Positions 31,846-40,053 of a stretch of 64,000 bases of DNA are shown here, piece by piece. The notes beneath the pieces are model-generated. The model was not told the origin of the DNA. It ran no database searches and was given only the letters and a program-made list of their open reading frames with translations. Source of the DNA: a bacterium (lineage in GTDB: Bacteria; Desulfobacterota; DSWW01). The position numbers and the translations under genes are program-made. The stretch is from the NCBI GenBank assembly GCA_028277985.1, contig JANQFG010000228.1, positions 16,615-80,614 of the forward strand. The letters are read 5' to 3'. Position 1 is the stretch's first letter; every line of letters starts with the position of its first letter.

Positions 31846-34254
31846 TTAAAAAGCTTGTTCGGTCCTGGAGATGATCGAGTCCTGGAGTCCCTTGCTCAGG
31901 TCCACGAAGTAGGCGCTGTAGCCAGCAACGCGGACGAGAAGGTTGGAGTGGTCCTCCGGGTGGTTCTGGGCCTCGACCAGGGTCTCCTTGTCCACTACGT
32001 TGAACTGGATCTGGCTGATGCCCAGATCCCCCCAGGCGCGCAAGTATTGAATGAACATGTCCTTCTTCTCCCCTTCCAGTGCCTGGGGCATGAACTTCTG
32101 ATTCAGCAGGTGATTGTAGGTTTTTTCCGTGCTGATCTTCGAGGCGGACTTGAGAACCGCTGTAGGTCCTTCCCGATCCATCCCGAACACGGGTGACAGC
32201 GTAGCGTCAGAAAGAGGCTCGCCGGCCCTGCGACCTTCCGGTGTGGCAGGCACGATTGCTCCGGCCGCATAGGTGGCGGAGATTCCGCTTCCGTCCCCAC
32301 GGCACGGATAGCCAAACCGGTTCTTCGACTCCATCATGACCTCCGCGGTTCGATGGTGCACCTCGGCCGCGATTTTGTCGGCGTAGTCATCGTCGTTGCC
32401 GTACTTGGGGGCGTGGAGCATCAGCTGGCGGATCTCCTCGTAGCCTTCCCAGTTGGCTGCCATCGCTTCCAGCAGGGTCTTCATGGAGACCTTCTTGTCC
32501 TCGAAGACGATCTTCTTCACGGCTGCGATCGAATCGGCCACATTGGACGGCCCGAGGATGATGCAGAAGTCGGAGACCACGGAGGGATAGCACCATTTCT
32601 TGCTCTCCTGCCCTCTTTCGATGCACCCGTCGAGCAGGGCGGAGTAGAAGGGTCGTGGAAGGTATCTCTCGTAAAGGGTGTTGCAGGTGTTCTGAATCGT
32701 GCAGAGTCGATTGAAAGCGAACTTCGCCTGTTCCAGGTAGGCCTCCATGAGATCGTCGGCCGATTCAAAAGTCAGGGGGTCTTGCGTCCGGACGCCGACC
32801 TGTTCGCCCGTCATGGGGTTGAAGCCCTGAGTCAGGGCGTAGTACAGGGCCAGGGGCAGATTCATGCCGCCCAGGGCGCGGCGGGCGATGTTCTTGCCGG
32901 GCAACTCGAGATAGACGCACCCGGTCACGGCGTAATCGCGCGCATCCTGAGGAGGCACATCCCACCCATCTAGCATGGGCAGCAATGCTTTGTCGTTGAA
33001 AAAGGACGGGTAGCCGATGCCGGTTCGGATGACATCGACCGCCTTGTCGAGGAGCTCTTGCCGGGTCTTGTCGTGATACCGGATCACGATGGAAGGCTCC
33101 GGCGTCTGCATGGTGAGGGCAGTCTCCAGAACCAGGTACGTCATCTCGTTGAGGATGTCTTTGCCCTCTTCGTCCACTCCGCCCAGGGTGATCACTTGCA
33201 GGGAGGCCACACCTCCGTAAACGGCGGACAGGGTAGGTGAGTAGATCAGACCCAGCTCATGGAACTTGACCCAGAGAAGCTGCAGCAGCTCGAGGGCTTC
33301 CTCCCGTGTGATACGACCCTCTTGCAGATCCTTCTCGAGGTAAGGGCCGAAGACCTTGTCGAACCGGACACCGATGCCCAGGGTCGAGTATTCGAGGTAA
33401 CGGACCACATGGATGAAGAAGAAGGATTGCAGGGCTTCATGAAAGGTCTGGGGCGGATGTTCCGGCACCCTTTCGCAGATCCGTGCGATCGTCTCCAGTC
33501 GCTCCTTGTCTTCCGGGTCATCTGTTTCCGCCGCCTTTTGCCGGGCCATCTCCGCGTACCGTCCTGCGTATGAGATGACCGCTTCCAGGGAGATGATCAC
33601 TGCCTGGAGGAATTCCTTCTGGTCGATGTAATCGAGGGGCACGGTCCGGTCGATCTCGACCAGCCTCGCCTCGGCCTCCTCGATGATGCCCCTGAGCCCG
33701 ATGCGGAAGACCTTCTCGTAGTTCGGGATGCCCAATTCGGACCAGTGAGACCAGGAGCCCGCACTCATCTTGGACATCTTCCAGTATTCCAGCACTTCGC
33801 CCGTGAACATCTTCTGCTGGATGTCGCTCATGGACTTGCCCTTCCAGTACGAAATGAGCTCGTCCAGCGTCTTGCGGCCTTCCTCGTCGAGCAATGTGTT
33901 CGCTTCAGGCTCCTCAACGATGCGTCGGACCGATCGCCAGTTCATGTCGATGCCGAAATAGAGCCCCTCGGGCGTGGACATGCTGCTGCCCACGATGCGC
34001 TCATGGTCCTGGATGTAGAGATCCATGCCGGCAAGGATCCTCTCGAGGGCCTTCGCACGGCGGGTCACCATGGGCTCCCCTTCGGTCTCCTTGTAGGACT
34101 CGGTCAGGAGAATGGACCGTTGCAGGTCGAGTCTGATCTCGGGGCGGTACATTCCCTTGTCGGCGTCTTCCTTCTGGCCCGCCTTGCGGATGTTCCGAAC
34201 GGCCTTGACGACCAGTTTGCTCTTGATGGATTCCTTTGCTGCGGCTTCCGGCAT
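31846..34254 (-). CDS. Glycyl radical enzyme, pyruvate formate-lyase/dehydratase superfamily
   Basis: 802 residues, within the 780-870 range of the family. The radical Gly778 is in RVAGYSAYF, 24 residues from the C-terminus. The thiyl Cys446 is in VTGCVYLELPGKN. Most GCVE-type dehydratases, lyases and decarboxylases have Glu two residues after the Cys; here that position is Tyr448, with a Glu at 450. It also lacks the CC pair of true pyruvate formate-lyase. No activase is nearby. AGGAGCGAG precedes the ATG. It follows a thiolase by 44 bp, so it may feed a CoA-thioester pathway. Substrate unknown; a standard PFL role is unlikely. Confidence 0.85.
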   Translation of the reverse strand: MPEAAAKESIKSKLVVKAVRNIRKAGQKEDADKGMYRPEIRLDLQRSILLTESYKETEGEPMVTRRAKALERILAGMDLYIQDHERIVGSSMSTPEGLYFGIDMNWRSVRRIVEEPEANTLLDEEGRKTLDELISYWKGKSMSDIQQKMFTGEVLEYWKMSKMSAGSWSHWSELGIPNYEKVFRIGLRGIIEEAEARLVEIDRTVPLDYIDQKEFLQAVIISLEAVISYAGRYAEMARQKAAETDDPEDKERLETIARICERVPEHPPQTFHEALQSFFFIHVVRYLEYSTLGIGVRFDKVFGPYLEKDLQEGRITREEALELLQLLWVKFHELGLIYSPTLSAVYGGVASLQVITLGGVDEEGKDILNEMTYLVLETALTMQTPEPSIVIRYHDKTRQELLDKAVDVIRTGIGYPSFFNDKALLPMLDGWDVPPQDARDYAVTGCVYLELPGKNIARRALGGMNLPLALYYALTQGFNPMTGEQVGVRTQDPLTFESADDLMEAYLEQAKFAFNRLCTIQNTCNTLYERYLPRPFYSALLDGCIERGQESKKWCYPSVVSDFCIILGPSNVADSIAAVKKIVFEDKKVSMKTLLEAMAANWEGYEEIRQLMLHAPKYGNDDDYADKIAAEVHHRTAEVMMESKNRFGYPCRGDGSGISATYAAGAIVPATPEGRRAGEPLSDATLSPVFGMDREGPTAVLKSASKISTEKTYNHLLNQKFMPQALEGEKKDMFIQYLRAWGDLGISQIQFNVVDKETLVEAQNHPEDHSNLLVRVAGYSAYFVDLSKGLQDSIISRTEQAF

Positions 34255-34298
34255 TGTCTCGCTCCTGTCCGGTGATCTCCTTAGAATGCGGGATGCGA

Positions 34299-35534
34299 CT
34301 AGACGCGCTCCACTACCGTCGCGATTCCGATTCCACCACCACCGCACAGCATCTGGAGTCCGCATCGACCGTTGGTGCGTTTCAGGTGGTGGACCATCTC
34401 ACCAAAGTAGAGGACGCCCGAGGCACCGATCGGATGACCCAGGGCGACCGCCCCGCCCGTGGGGTTGACGCGTGGGTCATCATATTCGTAGCCCAGTTCC
34501 TTTCCGAACTCGATCAGCGGGCTCATGAAGGCCTCGTTCGGTTCGATCACATCCATATCGTCGATTGTCTTGCCGGCACGCTTGAGGGCCTTCTGCGAGG
34601 CGGGAATAGGCGCAAGGAGCATGGGGACCGGTTTGCCGCCCGCAGACGCGGTGCTGAGGATCCTCGCCAGGGGTTCGAGCTGCATTTCTTCGGCCTTGTC
34701 CGCGGTCATCAGGAGGACGGCGGCCGCGCCGTCTACGATCTGGGAAGAGTTGCCCGCCGTAACCATGCCGTCCGGCTTGAAGGGTGCTTTCAGTTTTGCC
34801 AGATCCGCCAGGAATCCATCGAAATCATCCGCTGCTTTCGGGCGCAGGGTTTCGTCCGTATCCACGCGGTAGTTCTTCTCCTCCCAGCTGAACTCGAAGG
34901 GAATGATGTGATCCGCGTACCATCCCTTTCGCTGGGCCTCCACGGCCCGCTTCATGCTGATGGCGCCGGCCCGGTCCAGGAGTTCGCGGGTATGACCGTT
35001 TTCTTCCGAGATCATCTCGGCGCAGAGGCCTTGGGGTACGGCGATCCCTGTATCCATGAGTTTTGGAGACAGTCTCACAGGGTACTGGGCCTCGACGGCG
35101 ACCTGGATGTCCGATCCCATACCGTAGTGGGACATGATCTCTACGCCTGCGCAGACACAGGCGTCACCGTCACCGATCATCATCTGATGGGCGGCCGAGT
35201 TGATCGCTCTCAGGCCTGCATTGCAGTATTGATTCACGGTATATGCCGCTGCCGTGATTGGGATTCCAGCCATGAGAGAGGCGACGCGGGCGATGTTTCC
35301 ACCCTGTTCTCCGATTTGACTGAGGCAGCCTATGACCACGTCTTCGATCACGGCTTCTTCGAACTTCGAGCTCTTCTCATGGACGCGATCGAGAAGACCT
35401 CGCATCATGGCGGCCAGAAGCTCCTGGCCCGAGGCCTGGCAAAGCTGCCCCCCCTTTTCCATTCCTTTTCGACCGGATTTTCCGATAGGGCTGCGGATCG
35501 CATCAACGACGACTACCTCTTTCAGCGTTGCCAT
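34299..35534 (-). CDS. Thiolase (acetyl-CoA acetyltransferase family)
   Basis: 411 residues. The active-site Cys is in VNQYCNAGLRAI, near residue 95. The His and second Cys are in NEAFMSPL, GGAVALGHPIGASG and the C-terminal CGGGGIGIATVVERV. The NQYCNAGL variant replaces the usual NRxCxSGL. GGGGGGAAAG precedes MATLKEVVVVD. Thiolases cleave or condense 3-ketoacyl-CoA. It is first in an operon with the glycyl radical enzyme 44 bp downstream, an uncommon pairing that could hint at the radical enzyme's pathway. Confidence 0.9.
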   Translation of the reverse strand: MATLKEVVVVDAIRSPIGKSGRKGMEKGGQLCQASGQELLAAMMRGLLDRVHEKSSKFEEAVIEDVVIGCLSQIGEQGGNIARVASLMAGIPITAAAYTVNQYCNAGLRAINSAAHQMMIGDGDACVCAGVEIMSHYGMGSDIQVAVEAQYPVRLSPKLMDTGIAVPQGLCAEMISEENGHTRELLDRAGAISMKRAVEAQRKGWYADHIIPFEFSWEEKNYRVDTDETLRPKAADDFDGFLADLAKLKAPFKPDGMVTAGNSSQIVDGAAAVLLMTADKAEEMQLEPLARILSTASAGGKPVPMLLAPIPASQKALKRAGKTIDDMDVIEPNEAFMSPLIEFGKELGYEYDDPRVNPTGGAVALGHPIGASGVLYFGEMVHHLKRTNGRCGLQMLCGGGGIGIATVVERV

Positions 35535-35683
35535 TCTCTTTCCCCCCTTTTTCGGTGTCTGGAATGGAAGTTGGTCGCCGAGACCAGGGCGTTCTTGTGA
35601 AATCCTACCGTCTTTTGCTCTTTTCATGCAAGACGGAGAGGAAGAAATCCTCTCTGCTTCGAGGCAGGGTCCTTAGCCAGTGC

Positions 35684-36934
35684 CTAAGAAAGGGGGCCGC
35701 ACCTGAGACGATGGCGTAGCCGACGGTGCCAGGGAGCGATGGCCAGGGGAGGGAGCAAGAGCGCGAGGTTGAAGGCTTTATCCGAGTCGCCGGCGTTGTT
35801 GAGACCCCAGCCCGGGGGCTCCGGCGTTTCAGAGCCGACAAAGACCTCGTTGATGAATGGAAATGCGGTGGCCTTCCGGGTAAAGGCGATTCCTCCGGTG
35901 TCGATTCGAGGGGATGCGATGACGCTGGTCACTCCGAAATGGGTGAGTTGAGTTAGAACACCCGTTGCCTGATCGAGCACATTCAATTCCGTGCACAGCT
36001 CGGCCGTGCCCCGGCAGTTCCTTGTAGTGAGAAGGATGTTGTCATCGCTGACCCGGATTGTGTTCATCGACAGTTCAGAGCTGAGCAGACACGTCTCTGT
36101 CTCGTCCTCGAGGTTCGTGCGCATTACCTGCCAGGAGAAGCCCTCCTTTTTCAGCCAGAAGAGATGCGGGATTTCCATGGCCAACTGCCTGTATGCTCCT
36201 TCTTCCGATGTGCCCAGGACACGGATTTCCTGTGTGTCGAGGTCGTAGTGATGGACCGTGTGCTCGTCGCGGGTAGGGGCGGGTTCTTGGACCCAGGCCG
36301 CATGCCGGCCGGCCGCACAGAGCGAATAGGGAGGAACGTCGTCCGCAAAGACGCAGACGGTCTCTTCGGTTGAAAGGTGGGTGGCATAGACCCCGGGAGC
36401 CCCGCAAACGGCTCTCCATACGAGATGATCGTCTGTCAACCAGGCTTGCTGCTTGCAGAGGCCCTCCCCGCTAAAGGTGAGCCGTGCGAGGGAGTAGTTC
36501 TCCAGGAGATACCAATCGTGGTCCTTCCAGATGATCACTCGGCCTGGATCCGCTGTCCCCTGGTTGTCGGCGATCAGGGTGTCGAAGGAAAAGACCCACT
36601 CGTCCTCCCCTGATTCCACCGAGTAGCGATGCAGGTCATGGACCGGAGTGTAGGGGTCGCGTGCCCAGTACCAAAGGTTCTCTTGTTCCAGTCCGAGGGG
36701 AGAATCTTTCCTGTCATAGGAATCGTGGGTCACCCGCGTACCCACACCGGAAGAGATCCGATGGAGATAGAGGTCGCCTTCTTTCCGGTAGGCGGCCAGA
36801 TCTTCCTTCAGCCGCGTGGAGTTGTCGTGGGTGTTGGTGTCGATCTTCCGGATTTCCCATGCGGCGTGGAGAGGGGAGCCACTGAACAGCACGCAGAGGA
36901 GCAACGAAAGGCGACACGCGGAGATGATGTGCAT
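35684..36934 (-). CDS. Secreted beta-propeller-like protein with C-terminal sorting-like tail
   Basis: 416 residues. A signal peptide (LSLLLCVLFSGSPLHA) is present. The mature domain has repeated strand blocks with Trp and His/Tyr-Asp turns (LYLHRISSGVGTRVTHD, HDLHRYSVESGEDEWVF, VHHYDLDTQEIRVLG, NVLDQATGVLTQLTHFG), which look like TolB-type propeller blades. The C-terminus is a PEPPGWG segment, then a hydrophobic stretch AFNLALLLPPLAIAPW followed by RRLRHRLR, an arrangement seen in CTERM-type sorting tails. I cannot match it to a named class. GAGGAAAA precedes the ATG. Function unknown. Confidence 0.65.
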   Translation of the reverse strand: MHIISACRLSLLLCVLFSGSPLHAAWEIRKIDTNTHDNSTRLKEDLAAYRKEGDLYLHRISSGVGTRVTHDSYDRKDSPLGLEQENLWYWARDPYTPVHDLHRYSVESGEDEWVFSFDTLIADNQGTADPGRVIIWKDHDWYLLENYSLARLTFSGEGLCKQQAWLTDDHLVWRAVCGAPGVYATHLSTEETVCVFADDVPPYSLCAAGRHAAWVQEPAPTRDEHTVHHYDLDTQEIRVLGTSEEGAYRQLAMEIPHLFWLKKEGFSWQVMRTNLEDETETCLLSSELSMNTIRVSDDNILLTTRNCRGTAELCTELNVLDQATGVLTQLTHFGVTSVIASPRIDTGGIAFTRKATAFPFINEVFVGSETPEPPGWGLNNAGDSDKAFNLALLLPPLAIAPWHRRLRHRLRCGPLS

Positions 36935-37222
36935 CTGTTTTCCTCACATAGGTTTGCTCGATCCAGAGCAAGCAATGGCTGTGCCTCCTGGGTTAGCGTC
37001 GGTCTCGCCTCGCTTTTCAATTGCTTGTCGTTCGTGACGAGGATCCGAAACGAGTACGAGGGGTGACAGCATGCTCGAACCTACTCGATGGGTCGGTGCG
37101 GGCGAAGGTGGTTGGAGAGAAGACCGAGGGGGTGTGATTTCTCGTTGATGCGTTAACAGTGCTCTTGTGGTCGTTGGGCTACATCCCAAGCGATGCAGGG
37201 ATCCCTAGGCACCCGAAGCCAA

Positions 37223-37271
37223 TGGATTCCCGCTCCCCGCCCTCGCGGGGACAAGCTTCGCGGGAATGACG
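37223..37271. repeat. REP-type palindrome (ATTCCCGC ... GCGGGAAT)
   Basis: GGATTCCCGC and GCGGGAATGACG bracket an internal GC-rich hairpin (CCCCGC..GCGGGG). The outer words match a repeat type I recall as dispersed in many bacterial genomes, usually between genes. Confidence 0.5.
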
Positions 37272-37281
37272 CCTCAGTGCT

Positions 37282-37360
37282 GGGGGTTCGCCGCGTCGCC
37301 TTCGGCGACTCGCAATGTCCCTCAACTCCGGATATTGCGAGCGAAGTGAAGCAACCCCCC
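37282..37360. repeat. Second palindromic repeat (GGGGGTT ... AACCCCCC)
   Basis: The left arm, GGGGGTT followed by CTCGCAATGTCC (37282-37320), is roughly inverted at 37329-37360 (GGATATTGCGAGCGAAGTGA, then AGCAACCCCCC). GTCGCC-TTC-GGCGAC forms an inner hairpin. TTGCGAGCGAAG is a motif I recall from dispersed repeats in other bacteria. Confidence 0.45.
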
Positions 37361-37445
37361 TGCCTGATAGGCTTCTGCGATGGTTAGTTGCCACGGGAGC
37401 TGGCGCACCTTCCTAAGAATTCGGGCACGTGCACGGAGTCGGTGC

Positions 37446-39881
37446 TCAAAATGCTTGGCCGAAATTCAGATAGGCGGCGGTCATTTCGGAGCTGAAACCC
37501 ACATCGAACCGGACAACGATGTCGGGATAGAGATGAAATCTCATCCCGAATCCTCCGGTGAGGTGCAGGTCCTTGAAGGGGGAGGCTCGAAAGAGGTCGT
37601 CCGCGACCCGGCCTGTATCCAGAAACAGGACGCCGTCCAGGAACTTGTAGAGATTGCACCTGTATTCCGCGTTCAGCAGGATTCGGTCCGAGTCACGGTA
37701 TCTGCCCTCGAAATAGCCCCTTGCAGAGTCGTCGCCTCCCACCCAGCTCAGCAGGGTGAAGGGAGGGTCTCCGCCCATGAGCTGCAACTGCCCGCGCAGG
37801 GCGAGCCGATGGGCGAACCCGGGCAAAGGCAGGATCTGGATCGCCTCCAGTCGGTATCTCTGAAAGGTGTAGGTCCCGAGGCTGTCGTCTGCCAATCGCA
37901 GCGTGAAGGACTGCCTGCCTCCGGAGAGAGGATTGTGCAGCGGTGACAGGGTCGTATGGTACACACCCAGAACGGGCCCGTTCGACCATCTCCCTTCGAT
38001 ACCGAAGAGGTCCGGGTGGACGAACTCGAGGCCGGGCAGATCAGAGACCTGTCCATCCCCGATATCCCCCCACCTGGATTCCCATCCAAGGAGCAGGCCG
38101 AAGCCGTGCGGGAGCCGGTGGTCGAGCACGAGGGAGAGATCCAGGTCTGTCCATCGGAAATCCGTGGCGTCCGCCTCGTCCGTGTCGTTTCCGATGCCGT
38201 AGAATCGGGCCCGGGTCTTGTTGTAGTAGTTGCACGTCAGCCGGATGCCGCTCTGCCTGAAGGGAACTCCTTCCGCAGAGTACCAGAACTCAGCGATCTG
38301 ATACTGGTAGATCGAGTAGAGGAAACGCGCCTCCAGGGGATGGTCGGGTCTCAGGGGTCCGAGGTGTCGGAATTTCACGCCGGCCCCCAATCCCTTGTCC
38401 GGGCCGGCGGAGATGACCGGCACGATTCCCCATCGCCGTTCCGGTCCCTTCCGGGCCGTGCTCCGCAGGCATGCGTCCCTCAGACCCCTTTCGTCCTTGC
38501 CCCCCTCCGCATATTCGGTTGGGCCGGGTTGGGGAATCTCTTTGGACCCGGCCCAGACCTTCACGGTCCTCGGCCCTGGGATCTCTTGATCCGCCTTGCC
38601 GACGTCCCGGTCACGAGGATAGAAGAACATGCTCTTGACGAACTCGTGCCGGGGTCCTGAGCTGTCCTGTAGATTCGGGATACAGAACCCGGCGGAAGCG
38701 AAGGAGTCCCGGCCCTCTTCGAGGTACGGTTGCCGCAGGAGGGGGCGGTCCTGTCTGCCCGGCGGGTCGCAGTCGAGGCGGTAGAGGATTGTCCCTTCGT
38801 CTCCGGAGAGGATCAGCTCTGGAGGATCTTCCGCACGTACCGAGGCCTCTTCCGGAGAGGTCTTGCGGTCTATGAGGCCCAGCTCCCTGCCACTCCTGTC
38901 CCTCCAGGTCCATCCCTCAGCCCCTTCCGCGACTCTTGTGAAGAGCCTCTCTCGTTCGTCCGTGAGGAAACGCTGATGGATGTAGGTTCCGGAATGAAAG
39001 GTCGTGTGGAACTGATCCCTGTAGAAGATCCCTGTTTCGAGGGTTGCCTTCCAGACGAAGGGCCCGACGTGAAGCCGATTGCGGGTGACCCGTATGACCC
39101 GGATCGGCCCGGTCCGGTGGCCGACGAGTTCTGTGCGCATGTCGCCCCTGTGGATGTCGTAAATGACCATGCTTCCCGCGTGTGAGACCTCCGAGAGAAA
39201 CCCTTCGTCTCTGAAGATCATGATCCTCTCTTCCCCCTTCTTCAGTGAGATCGTTTTCCAGAAGTAAGGGCTTTCGGGATCAAAGGTCACTCCGTAGTCC
39301 TGCGAGGTTACGGCGTCCAGGGCGGGATCGTAGTCGACCTCATGGTGCCGGACCACCTGCTCGTCGGCTTCCCCGAGTCCCAGGTAGACGCAGGTCTGCT
39401 CTTTCGTGTCCGGATTCTCGATCCGGATTTCGAGCGGGTTGCCGGAAAAGGGTGCTCCGGAGGAGCTTGCGGCTTCGGTATCCTCGCGGCATTCACCCGC
39501 ATCCCGGGCCATGAACACCAACTCGTCTTTCGGGCCGAGAGGCGCAGTACTCCGGTCCGCAGGATCGGTAGCACTTTCCACGATGTATGTGCAGATCTCC
39601 TCAGCTCCGCGTTGGGAGCAGACTCTTCTGTCGATCTGGAACGGCAGGGGAACTGTCCGTTGTCCCTCCAACCGAAGGAGGGAGAGGTCTTTGCTTGGAA
39701 AGTCGAGGAGGCCTTCCAGGTCTTGCCCTTCGATGACGATCGGCCGGGCCGAACCGGGGGCGTCTCCGTAGGCCAAGGGAAAAGGGCACAGGATTAGGGA
39801 CACGCCGGCCAGGGCTGAGAGAAGCTTTCGCGCTTTCCGGAGAGACCTTATCGTTTGACCTGCTTCCAGGGGGCGGGCCAT
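37446..39881 (-). CDS. Large outer-membrane protein: unknown N-terminal domain + Omp85-type barrel
   Basis: About 811 residues from MARPLEAGQ. A signal peptide (LLSALAGVSLILCPFPLAYG) is followed by roughly 430 residues of unknown, beta-rich domain with several Cys. The last ~320 residues are a surface-antigen/Omp85-like barrel: GAGVKFRHLGPLR, YNKTRARFYGIGNDTDEAD, WVGGDDSARGYFEGRYRDSDRILLNAEYR (the RGY loop motif) and a C-terminal Phe. BamA and TamA have POTRA domains here; I see none. The role could be surface display or secretion, but it is unassigned. The ribosome site is weak, so the start may shift. Confidence 0.72.
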   Translation of the reverse strand: MARPLEAGQTIRSLRKARKLLSALAGVSLILCPFPLAYGDAPGSARPIVIEGQDLEGLLDFPSKDLSLLRLEGQRTVPLPFQIDRRVCSQRGAEEICTYIVESATDPADRSTAPLGPKDELVFMARDAGECREDTEAASSSGAPFSGNPLEIRIENPDTKEQTCVYLGLGEADEQVVRHHEVDYDPALDAVTSQDYGVTFDPESPYFWKTISLKKGEERIMIFRDEGFLSEVSHAGSMVIYDIHRGDMRTELVGHRTGPIRVIRVTRNRLHVGPFVWKATLETGIFYRDQFHTTFHSGTYIHQRFLTDERERLFTRVAEGAEGWTWRDRSGRELGLIDRKTSPEEASVRAEDPPELILSGDEGTILYRLDCDPPGRQDRPLLRQPYLEEGRDSFASAGFCIPNLQDSSGPRHEFVKSMFFYPRDRDVGKADQEIPGPRTVKVWAGSKEIPQPGPTEYAEGGKDERGLRDACLRSTARKGPERRWGIVPVISAGPDKGLGAGVKFRHLGPLRPDHPLEARFLYSIYQYQIAEFWYSAEGVPFRQSGIRLTCNYYNKTRARFYGIGNDTDEADATDFRWTDLDLSLVLDHRLPHGFGLLLGWESRWGDIGDGQVSDLPGLEFVHPDLFGIEGRWSNGPVLGVYHTTLSPLHNPLSGGRQSFTLRLADDSLGTYTFQRYRLEAIQILPLPGFAHRLALRGQLQLMGGDPPFTLLSWVGGDDSARGYFEGRYRDSDRILLNAEYRCNLYKFLDGVLFLDTGRVADDLFRASPFKDLHLTGGFGMRFHLYPDIVVRFDVGFSSEMTAAYLNFGQAF

Positions 39882-40053
39882 TTGGTGCAATCCAGTGTTG
39901 CGAACGTGGTTTCGCAAGCAGTCTGGCGATCAGCGGTCAAGCCGTGTGCCTTGTCAACGCCTGGATCCGGAACGCCACCCGCCACTAGCCACTTGTCACT
40001 GAGTCGCGAGGAAAGAGAGGCCGGGTGAATCGATACCTGATGTGGATCGAATC

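Larger units (their letters stand above)
36935..37445. other. Intergenic region with dispersed repeat remnants
   Basis: No gene is supported. The half nearest the Omp85 gene (37200-37370) is made of two palindromic repeats described separately. The other half (36935-37200) shows nothing definite and probably holds the promoter of the secreted propeller-like protein. Confidence 0.6.

Noticed and set aside
37956..38660. Rightward open frame opposite the Omp85 fusion
   Set aside because: Shadow of the coding strand, no ribosome site and no recognisable family.
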